A stretch of 64,000 bases of DNA from Oreocharis arfaki (Eukaryota > Chordata > Aves > Passeriformes > Paramythiidae): assembly GCA_013398015.1 (NCBI GenBank), contig VZRR01005727.1, forward strand, positions 248,001 to 312,000. Direction: 5' to 3'. The position numbers were made by a program, and so were the translations under genes. Below the pieces are notes generated by a model, which saw nothing but the letters and a program-made list of their open reading frames with translations, was not told the DNA's origin and did no database searches. Of the stretch, positions 14,033 to 32,579 are shown piece after piece (position 1 is the stretch's first letter; the number at the start of each line of letters is the position of its first letter).

Positions 14033-17000
14033 GTAAGCAACTTGCTGGTATTTCACTGCAAACAGGGTTGAGTTGTGCTGGACCACAGAATGTATCTTAA
14101 ATCAGTTTATCTGGTGATCTTGCCCAGTATCTTATCTCTGTATTGACTATAAGCTTATGTTTTAGAGTAGAAATGCTAGAATATTCTTAATAATTATGTA
14201 GCTCTAATGGAAAGAAATTGTATCAGTGTTTGGATTTGCTTGCAAGTATGAGATTTGATACCTTTTCATTTTCCGAATCCTGTTTTATATCACCATAGAT
14301 TACACAAATATGAAAGAGTTTTTAACTACTACTGATACTACTAATTCAAATTGTGAATCCTACTACTACCTTGTTGTGAATGGCAGCAAATTCTGTAGAT
14401 TACTGTTATACTGCATTTAAAAAGGAATTGTGGGCTTAAATGTTTCAAGTGGGTTTAAATTTGTTTTAGCATTTAAATGAAATTGCTTTTATTCCTTAGA
14501 ACTGCAACAGAGGAGTGCCCAATTTGCTCCGTTTATTTAATGGCCCGCTCCCTTATTCCATATTTGTCTTCTGTAAACATTAATTTTCTTGTTTATGTTT
14601 TGTTTGGTTGGCTATTTTTTATCATCATGTTCACTTAAAATCTGCTTTTAGCTGTATTGCAAGGCTTGCAAAGGGAACGAGGCACCGACGTGTGAAATGC
14701 ACATACATGGTACAAGGACATCATACTTGACATAAACTCTGTTGACTTCAAGGTTAAGAAACAGGTTGTCATTGAACTGAAATCTATTTGAGTCCAACTT
14801 TAGTCTAAAAACATTTTTAGACTGTGAGTGGCATAGATTAATTTATTTAACTCCATGGGCAGAACAGCTTTCGTAGTCCTGGAAAATGTGCTCTGGTTGA
14901 TATGGGTGTGTTTGTCTCATGGCGTGAGAACTGCCTGCCTTGCACTCTTTTCACTTTCCTCTCTCTTGGATGTTTTTCAGATTTCAAGTCAGGGGTTCCC
15001 AAATTTACTTTCATTGGATAGTGTAACCTTAGCTCCACAAAAGTCACCCGATCAAAGCTTTTGGGTTTTGGTAAAATAGAAGATGTATACTCTGGATAGA
15101 TTGTAACCATTTCAAATATTAATATAAATCTGCTGAAAATTATATTTTTTAATTTCTTATGTGGATCATGTTTTTCCTGAAAAGTCTATCATGTTTAGGA
15201 TGGTGTCATACTTAAAATGGTGTTAGATAGCAGTGACATGCATTATTTGGACAGTCACTACTGCATCATAAACTAAAATAGTGTAGATAATCACATTGGA
15301 TACTGTGATAGAAACATTAAACACTTTATTTGCTAATGTCTGTTTTCAACTGAATTTACTAGCAGTTTGGGAGAATTTGCATCTCCATTTGGTTGAGCCT
15401 GTGACAGACATTTGTTTTGCTTATGTTTTGAGTAAGTGTCTTTGTTCCATCCTGCATTGCTTGTGGAGGGTGAAAACAATGTTAAAATTGTGATTTTCTC
15501 TCTCCAAACCTTTCCTCGCAGTTCTGGTTGAAAATGCAGTAAATATTGACAAAAATTGGAAGCATGTTTTGAGTCAAAATTTTCCAAAATTACCTTTTTG
15601 TCTGAATTCTGCATTTGTTTCCTCTGGGTAGTCTTTACTGGATGATTTAGCTTCTGCTCTATGGCTAGAACTAGAGGATTCCCAGCAGCAGGGCTGTTTC
15701 AGAAAGAGAAGCTAGGAAGCTTTAAGTTGAAAATCTTTTATAAAGTAGCTGGTTCCAAAACTAACTCACATATCCAGGTAACTTGTGAATCAAAAAAATG
15801 CCACCCAGACTGCCATTAAATACATATTCCAGACACCATTGATTTTTTTTTTTAAACACATCTTGCAAGTGCTGAGTCTGCAAGCAGTTGTTTCTCATAA
15901 TCAGATCTAAAAGCCCTTTATCTCCTATCAGCTGATGGCTGTGCTATAACCTTTGGCTCCAGACTTCTTGTAGGAAATTTGTACATATTTCTACAAAGAA
16001 TGAAACTCTAATGGCCTTAACACCATTACTCATGGTTTGTAACCGTGCTGGAAATTAGTTTCTCAGGCACTGATCTCGACAGGTCAGCTGTCACAAATTG
16101 ATATACATATCTGTACATACATCAGTCCTACAAACAAAATTTTGTCTGCAAGAAGTGGAAGATAAAAATGGCACAGTTCTTAACAAATGAAGTGTTCCAA
16201 AGCACAACGCTGCACAGGGAAAATCCCTTCTGGCAATGGTTTCCCTTATGTTCCATTTATGATTTTTATCTGTATAGTTTGCTTTTAAGAGACTGGAAAG
16301 TTTGTGCCTCCATAGAGAACACTCTGGAGTACTGTTCTGAAGCAAAATACGCTCCTTCTCCTTGCACTTACCCCTGCTGCATGGAAGAAGAATCTTTGCC
16401 TGCTCCTTTTGAAAATAAAAAGAATAAATTTATGGGTTTGCACTGTCTTGTCTCCAGTATTTTTTGGAGCCCTTCCAGGCACTGCAGAATGTGAAACATA
16501 GGGTATTCGAGAAGTCTAAGGCCCTTATATGACATCAGATTTTGAAAGGTGCACGGGTAGGAGAAGGAATTGATATGTCAGTCCACCAGTGATGAAGTAA
16601 TAACTTGAATGTGTTACATTTCCCATTTGTAAATGGCTAATCATCATCTCTAGATTTTGCAGGCCATTTTGGCAAAAATCTTGATCATGTGCCTAGGACA
16701 AGTGAGGAAGGCTTAAACAGTAAGCTTTCTTTACAGGTTTGAGACACAACAGATACCACACACACCTACACTGATCTTTGAAGTCCGTTGAATCATGCTG
16801 ATTTGTGTCAAAGGAAAGATCTTTCCATTTGGTTTGTGAGTAGCAAGGGCTAAGGAACATCTGGAAATGTTTCAGGGCAAGCATCTAAATTCAAATTCAA
16901 AAGACACCGTGGCTACAGGTATTTATCTGCCTGTGTTGCTGCAGACACTTGATGTGCAGACGCTCCCCTGTCACTCCAAACTGCCATCACAGGAGGAGAG

Positions 17001-17640
17001 TGTTCAATCTCAGACATTTTAGCTTCCAGGAGTGTCCTTAGAAAGCTGAATATTATTCATTCATTCTCCTCCTCCATCCTCCAGGTCGTCTGGATAAAAG
17101 GAGGTGCACCTTGAGTCTTTCCTCTCTTGAGTTTCAGCTTTCAAGATTTAGTGACTGTGGAATAATTTTCGTTATTTGTGATAGTTGTTGAATATTCACT
17201 GAGTGTCTTGTTCTTTTCTAGTTCCCTGTTTATCAGTTTAGTGCAACACAACAAAAATAAAACTATACAGATCTCTTCCATCACATTTTATTTGTTGATT
17301 TGATTTGTGAGGCTTTAGGATAAAACTGAATTCATAGAAATAAATCATGTAAGACATCTACCCATGGGCATTTTCAGTGAAATAAGTTCTTTCCAAGAAG
17401 ATTTTGACTTGTTACATGAAAATTAGCTTCTGGCAGGAGGAATCCATATTTCACAGATCTTAGACTGTGTTTAATTTCTACAGGGCATGCCTTCAGCTAA
17501 AAACACTGCTTCCAAATATGTGAGCATAGTATTGGTGTTTAAGAGTAGAGCTGAAAACAGTTTCTACTTGATACTATTTATGTCTCTTCTGGACAAAATG
17601 ACACTGTGGATTCTGTTTGAAGGCAAAAAGAGTGTCTGAC

Positions 17641-17656
17641 TGCTGCTGCTGCTGCT
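17641..17656. repeat. Short CTG/CAG trinucleotide run
   Basis: About five uninterrupted TGC units in intronic DNA. Too short to suggest instability; recorded for completeness. Confidence 0.8.
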
Positions 17657-18488
17657 CAGGAGCATATTTAGTTTGAATAATCCAAAGGTCACTTAGGATT
17701 GACTTTTCCATTGAACCTATTCTATTGAATTGGACTGTGTTTCTCTTCAGAAAATGCAGCAAATTTGATTTTTTAAATTATTCATTTAATTGAAAAATAA
17801 AATATTTCCATGTACTGTTCCAGGGAGATATCCTGAAAACATGCATCTGGGGGAATCTCGTAGATGCCTGAAGTAGCGGCAGATATGAGATACTTGTTCA
17901 TCAGGAGCCAGGGAGCTGAAGAGGCTGTCACTGTCTTAGAGATGAGGTAGAAGAAGGGCATCAAAGAAAACAGAACTTGAGATAGGAGCTGAGGAAAAAA
18001 CGTGTTGAGACATTTTGGCACCGTAGAACCTGTGTCAAGAATTTATGAGTGTAGGTGAGCTAAAACATTGTGGAAACAAGGTTGGTCTTTGATAGACATA
18101 GGGAATGATTTGAAAATAGACAGGGGGTCTGAGCAGAGAGGGAAATCTGGGATAGTGCAACCACAGGCAATTGTGAGGACTCTCAGGCAATATAAACTTG
18201 CTGAAGAGACATGCAATGTCAGAGTGAACTGGGTGAAATAGTATGACAGATACTACAGATAATAGAGCCTTTACATTCACACATCAATGAAAATACATTC
18301 AGGCAAGGTCCTTGTTTATGTGTGTCCTCTGAATCGCACTAATTCTGATTCTACATTGAAAAAAGCCCCACGTGCCTCAGCCTCTCTGTATCAGTTCTGG
18401 ATTCAGTCAGGCTGCTGTTAAACATTTTGTAAATGCTGCAAGATTCCTTCCTGGCAGTGCTTCAGACTCTCTGTACTTTGTGTTCCAG

Positions 18489-18590
18489 CTGGCGACGTGG
18501 GACTCTGAGAAAGGGCTGAACGGCAGCCTCCAAGAGCGACGTCTGGGCAACGACTTACAAGGAGTGACACTCAAAGTGGTGACTGTCTTG
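18489..18590 (+). CDS. GRID1: GRID1 exon: linker into ligand-binding lobe S1 (34 codons)
   Basis: This exon starts after a ttccag acceptor and ends TTG|gtatga. It is 102 bases long, in phase 0 at both ends. It begins [17 protein letters not shown] and ends LKVVTVL, which matches the GluD1 segment joining the amino-terminal domain to the first half (S1) of the ligand-binding domain. Family knowledge: the closing hydrophobic strand is the first S1 strand and runs directly into the EEPFVM motif of the next exon. Residues 18-22 (RLGND) differ from the mammalian residues as I remember them, while both flanks are nearly invariant, so the linker tolerates change. If the intron were retained, a stop (TGA) would follow at once. 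The 5' neighbour exon is outside the window. Confidence 0.95.
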
Positions 18591-23893
<5,303 letters not shown>

Positions 23894-24160
23894 TAAGAGC
23901 CTCTTCTTAACATGAAGCTGGAAACCTGGATTTCACAGGAAGGTATTATCCATTTGAGAACTCATTCTTGCAAGAAGGGGATAACTCTCTAATAAAATAC
24001 TCTGCTCATTTGCAGTGGCTGTTTTTCTCTCCTCTCCTGCTCTTCACCTTCTCTCCAACAGCCCCCAAGCAGTTTTGATGAGGGGGACAATGGCACTTTA
24101 ATTCTGTATTTTTCTATAAGAGAGGTCTTTCATGTCCTGCTGGTTGTTTGGTTGCAATCT

Positions 24161-24180
24161 GTGTGTGTGTGTGTGTGTGT
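24161..24180. repeat. (GT)10 microsatellite
   Basis: Ten uninterrupted GT units in the intron after the M3 exon, 270 bases from its donor. Probably length-variable. Confidence 0.95.
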
Positions 24181-27100
24181 AACTTGGGGGTTTTCTCAGC
24201 AAATTTAAACGCTAAAGGTTTTCATTTTTTTCCCTCACAAAACGTAGACAAAATTTCTGCCTTCATTCAGGTTTGGAGTACTGGGAGGGTCACTGGCCTT
24301 TCACACTCAGTGCTGACAAGGTTAGAGCCTGGTATCTGATGTTTGATGTGGTGGTGATGGAGTGGAGCGGTGGCAGTGCAACACAGGCTCTCCTTGTAGA
24401 AAGTGCCAAGCCAAGGATTTCAGGTGCTAGAGGGTGACACAGTTAAGCTGCTGCTCTCATTTGGGATTGCACTGTGAAGACTGGCACTGAATGTTTTTGT
24501 GCTCACTTCCTGAAACAGAAGAATGGTCACTGAGGCTGGCACTTATAAAAATGCTTTTGCCTTCTCTGTCCTTTCTGCACAGAAGGACATAAGTGCATTT
24601 CTTCCAAATGTGAGTTCAACAGAATTTCCAATTTGTATCTCTCCAGTGTGTACTTGCAGATAATGTAATGCTTTGTGTGGATATGGCATCATCATCATAG
24701 TAATAAAACCAGACCAAAACTATAACAGACTTTGGTTTTCAATTCACTTTCTGTTAGTTTGGCCTTAATAAATGGGTCTTAACAGTAAGTAAGTACTCCG
24801 AATAATTTCTGGAAATAGGATGAGGAACGATATAGAGTAAAACTGTGTGTGAGGCCTGGATGTACTGGGAATAAGGTTAAGCTCTGTGAATAAATTGCTC
24901 TTGAAAAGCAGGACACAAATAGCTGTCCAGAAAGCTTAAATAATGACATTCTTAAAAATTTCTGAAGGTTCTATTTCTTTCATTGCAGAAGAAATTTTCT
25001 GTTTGGTCTAATCAGCACTTTCTAAAACTCACCAAAGTTCAGAGGAGGACAAAAGTTGCAGTGTAATTATGTGAGGAATCTGCAGAAAAAAAAGGTTTAA
25101 GAGCAGAACTATGACTTTTCAGAGGAAGCCTTTGGGTCTGAGCTGTTACAACCTTTACAGGGGGTTTTAATTCCCCTTCTTATTAAAATGAGAGGGCATT
25201 GCTAAGAATCTTGAGGAGGAGAGAAGTTGTTTCAGTGAAGGAACTGCTCAGGATTGTTTCACGAGTGTAGAGCTCAGGCACCCTTCTACTGTTAGAGATG
25301 GCAGCTATAGAAAGGTAATTAAATGCTTTTCTATACCTAGTGGTAGCTGCCACTTCCCAGGTTCCTTTATCACATCCCCTTATACAAGATGAGGATATAG
25401 AAGTAACAAAACACTCTACTGTGATTTGAAAACATCAGCAGAGTTATTCAGGTGCCAAAACATAAATGCCAAAAGAAACTTAAGCTGCCAGAAGTTTCAC
25501 TGCCTGTGTTCCACCTACTTGGTTGTAAGGGCAGGAGTCTCTAGTAGGTGTTGTCAGCCACAATGTGGATTTTTCATATTGCCTGAGATGTCGAAAGTGG
25601 TCCTGGATCCTGTGGTTTAGGCGCCCAAGTCATTCCTGGGGTGCCTTTGGAGAGAGGAGGTGGGGTAAAGAAATGGTTTCTCTGAAAACTCTGTTGACCC
25701 TCTGAGCTACGATGGATGTATTTTCATGTCCCCACTTTTCAAGTGAAACAGCTATGACAAATCTATATGATTTGTCAGGTTTAGAACAAAGTTTTTTTCT
25801 GAGAAAGCAAATAACTGCCTTACATGAATTAATCATGGCCTTGTGCCTTGGCTCCCAGTACTAACTGGCTTCACACCATATGATGTGCAGTGGCTGTTTT
25901 GCCTGTCTAGCTCTGCCCTCAGCTTGCCTGCATTCTGTCTGTCATAAACCCAGAAAGGAATACTTATGTGAAATCCATTTTTCCCACCCAAAGAGGCACA
26001 ATGAGCTAGAGCTGAATATTTGCTCACCAGCTGAGAACTACCAAATCCATCTGTGTATATTTCCATTGTTAAGGGAAAACAACCCCCATCCCCTCAGTAA
26101 ATGTGCACTGTTATCTCTCCCTCCATAGAGAAGTCCTCTGGTGTTCAGTGCTGCTGCCTCCAAATTGTCAGCAGGAGAGAAATAAGTATTATAATGCTGC
26201 AGTAGCTGCAACATAGTTAAGATTTTCATTACAAGACTGATTTTCTTCCCAAGCCCTCTCCAAAATGCCTAATACAAGTTGTTTCAGTATCAAATTTGGC
26301 ATGTGTGGTCTGTGACTGTGAAATCACTATGTAAAAAAGTATGTTTGATTGAATAACTAGGTGTCAATCAACCTGATGATCACTGCCTCCACAATTTCAC
26401 TGCAAAACAAGTGTGTCATAGAAATCATAAACAATATTTATTAAAAGGGGCTTGGTGAGACATTCACTGAAGCGAAGTTGAACTGTTGGAAGGCAGATTT
26501 TTAGAATTATCATGTCAGATGAAAGCCTGCTGATAAGGGAATACTTTTTTTTGCTTTTTAAATCTAACATTGGCAAGTCTCACAAGGCTATTCCGCCCTG
26601 CAGTGAGTTTCAGAGGCTGCCTGTGGCTCACAGAAAGGTGAAATACCAGAGCAGGAGGCATAGCAGAAAGAAGCTTTGATCTGCCACCTGAATTGATTTC
26701 CTGACAGATACTTTGTAAATCCCAAACATGATTTTTTATCGGGGTGCCTAGATCCCAAATAAGAAATGTGCTTAACTTGGAAAGAAAAACTGTTCTTCTC
26801 CTTGGATTTTCCCAAAACCTCGAGGGCTTCATGTCAAGTGTGCGAACAAGAAGAGGCACTGGCTTTCAGGTCTGGCATGGCAGCACGTGCTTCCTTGCTC
26901 CTGCTGTGTCCTGCATGGCCACCATTCATCCTGGTGTGACATGGTGGTGGGAAGGATCCAAACGTGGAGTTTGAGACCCACATCAAAACCTGTATCCCCT
27001 CAGGAGATCAAAGCTAACAGGAAATACAGTGTACCTTGGCTGCACTCAATTTTTCACTTGCTAGTGGTTGGTACTTCTGCTCCCCGTTGATCTTCTTATG

Positions 27101-30100
27101 CTGCTTCTCTAATCCCTTCATCCAAATTACCTCACTTCTCATCTTCTCTGTGCCCCACCTCCCCACCAGGGAACAAAGGCAATGTCGTGGTTATCTCAGG
27201 ATTTCTGTGTTTGTGGAGATCCACAGGCAGGGCAGTGAAACATCAAGCAGATTTCCTGGCCCCTTATGGGCAGAGGAGAGACACGTTATCCAGTTCAGTA
27301 TGAGAAAGGGAAGGCGAATGGTGGCAGCTGCTTTGGAGCTCAGGTTAGGGCAGCTGTGATCCATGTTCTAGCTTTGTAAATGATCAATTCTCAATTTTCG
27401 TTTTTAATAAGAAATCTAGGTAATGTTTAGAGCCTGTGCTAATCCTCCACAAACTCGTTTAAACCCAAATGATTTGCATTTATTATTCTAATATTTGCCT
27501 TCAGTACTGTATGCAACTGAGGAGTCTTCTAATGGGTCAGTCTGCCAAGTAAGATGGAATTATTACATGCGAGTTTGTTCTTTCTTTTGTCTTATTACAT
27601 TTTCAAACAGCTCTTGGATCTGCTGTCTGACCTTCCATTTGTAATTATGAGTTTAATTAGCAGTGACTCACATTCCAGCTTCATTTCTTGTTAACAAGCA
27701 GACTACATGCAGTTCAATAGCTGCACGGATATTCTGAAACGCAGGTTTAGGAGAGCTTGTCTGACAAGAGGTTAAGAACCATGCAAGAAAAATAGGACAT
27801 AGAAAAGGTATTCTATTTGCAAATTCAAAAGAATTTAAATTTAAGATTTTATGAAATTGATCCTTAACATTTGCTCATGCTATGGATGCCTTGAGAGGCA
27901 TCTATATTATATGCATTCACAGACTGCATAGAAATGCATAATATATCTGCTTTAAGATCACAGCTGTTGTTTCATGATTTGAGATTACCTTATTTTATTT
28001 TAATTCCCCAATTTCTTGTGTTTTGGTGACAGCTGAAGATTTAGCGCAGTTTAGTTGGGGTGATAGGCTGGCACTTGGAAGACTTGGATGAAAATTCTTT
28101 TTCTACCACAAGCTTTGTTTGATCTTGGCAAGCTTAGCCTCCTCTCTGTCTCGGTTCTCTTTCTGTATAACACAGTAATAATATTTTCTTATATGGCATG
28201 TTGTCAGTTTAGCTGCTTTAAAGATGATGGCCATAAATGACCATATTATAGTAACACTGCAGGTATCAAAAAAAGATAGATCTTCTGGGTTGCATACAAA
28301 ACAGAAGCAATCTCAAAATATTTTACAATAAAATGAGAAAAGTACTTGGAAGATGCCAGCCAGAGGGAAATGAATAAACATTTCATCTGCTGTAGTTAAG
28401 TGGATTTGATAGGGTTGGTGGCAGGAACCTCACCGGAATCCCTCTGTATTCACAGCAATTTTGTCTTGAAATTCCTCATGTTTGAAAACAGCCTTTGTCT
28501 TGTTAACATCATATGTGGCTCTTTAAATATTTCATTGGATTTTCTTTTGTTATGTTTAATTTGTACTGTGTTTTGCAGTGTCTGTGCAGCACCTCAGGCA
28601 CATTGGCAGGAGGCATGTATGAATGAGCATGATAAAAAATAATTATTGTGATTATTATTAAAGGCCTGTGAGCAAAAGCTTCAATCATTAAATAACTAGA
28701 TTAAGTCCCTCCATAAAAACGAAGGCTAAAAAAGAGCGTAAAAAAGACGCAAGTGAATGAGCAAGAACTCAAAACTTTTTTCCTTTCCAGAATGTTCCCT
28801 GTCTGGAGCACAGGGGTGAAATTTCCTGGGAAATGCTGGGTGCAGCAGGGCAGAGCTCAGGGGCAGAGCTTGCCAGCAGTTGCCTTCAGGCTGTGTTCAG
28901 GACGAGGCACTGGGCTGCTGCCAGTGCTCCAGCTCCCATTGTTTGTCTTTTCATTTCTCTCCTATTGATGGTGCTGCCCAGTGGGTGCTGCCGGGAAAGC
29001 CACAGAGTCTGGAGCCTTTTGAAAAGCTTTCTGAATGTTGGCATATGCCGTTCAAGCACGGTTTCAAATGGATCCTAATTACTCCTGTAATTGAACAAGC
29101 AGGCAAGCTTCTAAGTGCAAATATTTCCCAGGGACATTTTTCTGAGAAAAATGAGAATGCACAGCTGAAAATCAAGCTTGCATCCCGTCTCTCCAGTTGC
29201 CAGTAAAAAAAGTGGTGTAGATTGGAGATCAATAGCAAACCAAGAGATTTGTGATTCCACACCTCTCCAACCTGACTTTTGAGACACCTATATCATAGCA
29301 TCTCTTCATTTGTTCTGGTTACTGAGAAGTTCTGTGACTGAGGTGGGTTGAGGCATTAAAATTCAGATGCATGCACAGTTTAGAGAAGAAAATGATTTGG
29401 ATATGACATTAGCAAAATCTACCATCTGTGCAGGTAATAAAATCTTTAGTATTTTTTTCTTTTGCTTTGAAAAGACGAAAATCTAGCAAGAATAGCAGCC
29501 CTCAGGACAGCCCATCAAAATGTACAAGGATTGGTTTAAATCTGATATTTGATATGCAGTCTCTCCTCAGCTCAGATGGAGTTGCCTTTTGGGTCAGATT
29601 GTCTCATATTAATATAGGTTATTCCCTGGCTGTCCATAGAGTAGCTGTATGTTTTCTGCATGCATTAAATCCCACTGGCCCCTGACTTACACCTTCCTTG
29701 TGTAGAATGAGGTTTCTTTTTATTACATGGATAGCACCTATGACTTATTTTGTCAGGTTGTATTTTCTATTTGACTCCTAAGGGATAAACAATACATAAC
29801 ACAGTAATGGAAGATTTTTGCTCAATAGGATACTTAGATTTCTATTATTTTCCTCTCAAGAAGCTGATTTAATGTCTTATATGAACTGATAATATGATCT
29901 AATATAGCAGGATATTAAAAAAGCAAAATAATTATCACTATAGCAAATCAAACAGAAATGGCCTTAAAGCTTCAGACATCTCCTAACTGCTCAATCCATC
30001 ATCTCTAAAGACAAAAACAGGAGTAAGAAGAAAAACTCCATAGTGAATTCTTTCTTGGAAATGATTCTCTGTCTGAACAACCATTAAAGATGCTGGCCAG

Positions 30101-30168
30101 TGAGTGGGTTTTTTTCCACTTTTTCGGGCAGATGTCTTAATGACGTTGTGAAGTGAAGCAGCTGCCTG

Positions 30169-30245
30169 CAAACCAAACCAAACCAAACCAAACCAAACCA
30201 AACCAAACCAAGCCAAACCAAACCAAACCAATCCAACCCAACCCC
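30169..30245. repeat. (AAACC)n pentanucleotide microsatellite
   Basis: About thirteen AAACC units, nearly perfect for the first nine, then carrying single changes (AAGCC, AATCC, AACCC). On the minus strand it reads GGTTT repeatedly and translates as a repetitive open frame that is not a gene. It is the most prominent simple repeat in the window. Confidence 0.95.
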
Positions 30246-31608
30246 TCTGTAAAATAATGTGTATTTTATATAAGTTATCTATGACTGGTCATAGTCATTA
30301 GTGTAACAGTGGGCCCTATTATAAAAATCATGCAGGCTGTTCTATGATTCTGTTACAGGGTAATATAGTGAATATTACTGCGTAGGTTTCCAAATTGCCA
30401 GAAGGTCTCTCTGAGAGCATTCCTGAAGCCAGAACAAGTAAACTGAATTCACGAAACTACCAGTAGTTAGTAAACATTTAATCACAGTAAGTTCATTCCT
30501 GCAAAACCATGAGATGCAGTTGAAAATCACTGTTCTCACTTAGAAGAAGGAGAAGTTGTACCTGTTTTTTAAATTACTGTCAGCTCAGACAGGAGATGCA
30601 TAGGCTTCCAACTCTGCTAATCTCTTGAAATATTGTGGGAAATGCTTCATTTGTTCGTATAAAATAACTGTCTTCTCTCCTTGCACAATTCCTCACCAAC
30701 ATCCCCACATGAGCAGGGGTTCTGTCATTTTTGTACCATGATTGTTCAGCATCAGATTTTCTCACATACCTGACAGCGAAGGTAATTTTTCCAGCTTCTG
30801 CTCTGGACACTGGAACTTCAGTCAAGGGATGACCAAATCACTTTCTGCAGTAACAAATCACACAAACTAGATTTACTGGTGTTGCAAGGAGGATTTATTT
30901 TTGCTTCTTGATTCTTTTTATCTCATGCATTTGCACAATTCCCATACATTTATAGTATGTATGGTTAGCTAGTCAAATGGTTGCACTACTCTTGAAAATT
31001 TAAAGAGAATTTAAAAGTTTTCTAGGTCCTGAAAGAGCTCTTGCAGAAGCTCTTGCAGCTTCTTATAATTTCTTTTAATAGTTCCTCATGTTAAGATAGT
31101 TTGCGTTCGTGTCTTTGATATGGTATCTTTCAGGAATTGCCAGCCCTTCTGTATCCTCTATCCTTTTAAGCAACACCCCAAGAGGCTTTCTCCTCTAGTT
31201 CTTGACGTTTGTTGAGTCTGGTCTTTTGAAATGTATTATTTTTATGTTGTTAATCTTGTTTGGGTTTTTCTACTGCCTCAGGATACTGAGCTCCAACATC
31301 TTGCAAACACTTTTAATCAGGATGTTTCTCTTTGACATTCAAATCTATGAGATCTAAAATAGCCACTCCCCTCATAAATGTCTTCATGATAGAAGATCAT
31401 TCATTCTCACACCAGACACTCTTAACACCTTAAGTGATATATAGGATGATATTTCATCTGCTGAAAAAAACTTGTTCCAATACATTCTAAAATATTTATC
31501 GACCATCTTGCCTTGAAGTGGAAATCTGTAAACTTGCCATTTAAAGAAAAGGCTTTAAAAGTTGAATATCTTCATAAAGAGATTTAGAAACTATTCCTGA
31601 TGATGTAA

Positions 31609-31660
31609 AAAAAGAACAAAATCAAACAAACCCACAAACCAAACAAACAAAAAAAAAAAG
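31609..31660. repeat. A/C-rich AAAC-type repeat ending in poly-A
   Basis: Loosely repeated CAAA/CAAAC units (atcaaacaaacccacaaacc) run into an A11 stretch. This could be simple-sequence drift or the worn A tail of a retrocopy. Nothing recognisable lies upstream, so the simple-repeat reading is preferred. Confidence 0.65.
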
Positions 31661-32579
31661 CCCAGCAATTTATTTTTAATCAATGCAGATTATGGATGTT
31701 AGGAGGAAGGAACTTATTTTCCTTGGGAACTAAGATGCTACTGTTTATTCCATAGGTGCTTTCCTCTCAGTTCTTATGTTGCAAAATATCTTCTGGAGAG
31801 AAAGAAAACTTTTGTGGAATAGTGCTGTGTTGCTCAGAGAAGGGTTGCATGTGTTCTTTCCATTTCCTGGGCTCATCTGCCTTACTGAGCAATGTTCTCT
31901 ACTTCTGCATGTGTGCCCCTTTATAATATAATACAGGAGAGTTTCCAGACTCATCTGGAGATGGGAGAGAGAGCGGTGTTGCCTCAGAAAAGCTGTTTTG
32001 ATGCAGCTGACGAAGTTTGTTGCATTAAAAGGAATGTAATCACAGCCATTGAAGTTGTTTGTCTTCTAAACCGTTAGAACCAGAGAATGTGCCACTGATT
32101 TAATTTAATTGATTTATGAATAGTCATGTCTATCTAGAAAAGAATAGAAAATCATCAGTCAGAAGGGGGTTGATGTTAAATACTGGGTTTCTTGCATATG
32201 GCAATAATGCAATTTCCAAGCTTATATTTCAAGGTATGTAATTAGGCTACCCAAATAAACTAATTAATCTCAGTATGATGAACAGCCAGTTGTTTTTGAT
32301 GTGCTTTTTTGGTGCTTTCTAGTACGAGGTTCAGTATTCAGGGAAACTTGTGTTCAGGGTGAGGAGGGAGAGAGGGTAATAGGTAAGGTCTCTCTTCCTG
32401 TTTACCTTCCTGTACATCAGGATGGGAAGTGCACCATACACCGTGTGCTCAGCCTTGGTCCTCTGAGAAACAGCAAGTGTGCCTCCAGACTTTAAAATAT
32501 GCATGTGTAATGCATGCACTTTAGACATCAGTAATAACTGATGAATGCTATATGTGCTTTCAGTAATAATGAAGAGCCC

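Larger units (their letters stand above)
1..18488 (+). other. GRID1: Intron sequence upstream of the first visible GRID1 exon
   Basis: This stretch has no open frame that reads like a known protein. I looked for the preceding GluD1 exon, which should encode the end of the amino-terminal domain, and did not find it, so it probably lies before base 1. The region is AT-rich and mostly unique. It contains an AT dinucleotide tract near 4613-4670, a three-armed inverted repeat at 13999-14032, a T11 run near 15842 and a short CTG run at 17641. The longest open frames (about 120 codons) have no recognisable domains and look like chance. Confidence 0.7.

Noticed and set aside
1..18488. Search for the exon encoding the end of the amino-terminal domain
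   Set aside because: No stretch translating to the expected GluD1 residues with flanking splice sites was seen; it probably lies before the window.
30333..30355. ttctatgattctgt, resembling the terminal CR1 repeat unit
   Set aside because: Only about 15 bases match, and the upstream sequence lacks the CR1 blocks seen at 52597, so chance similarity is likely.
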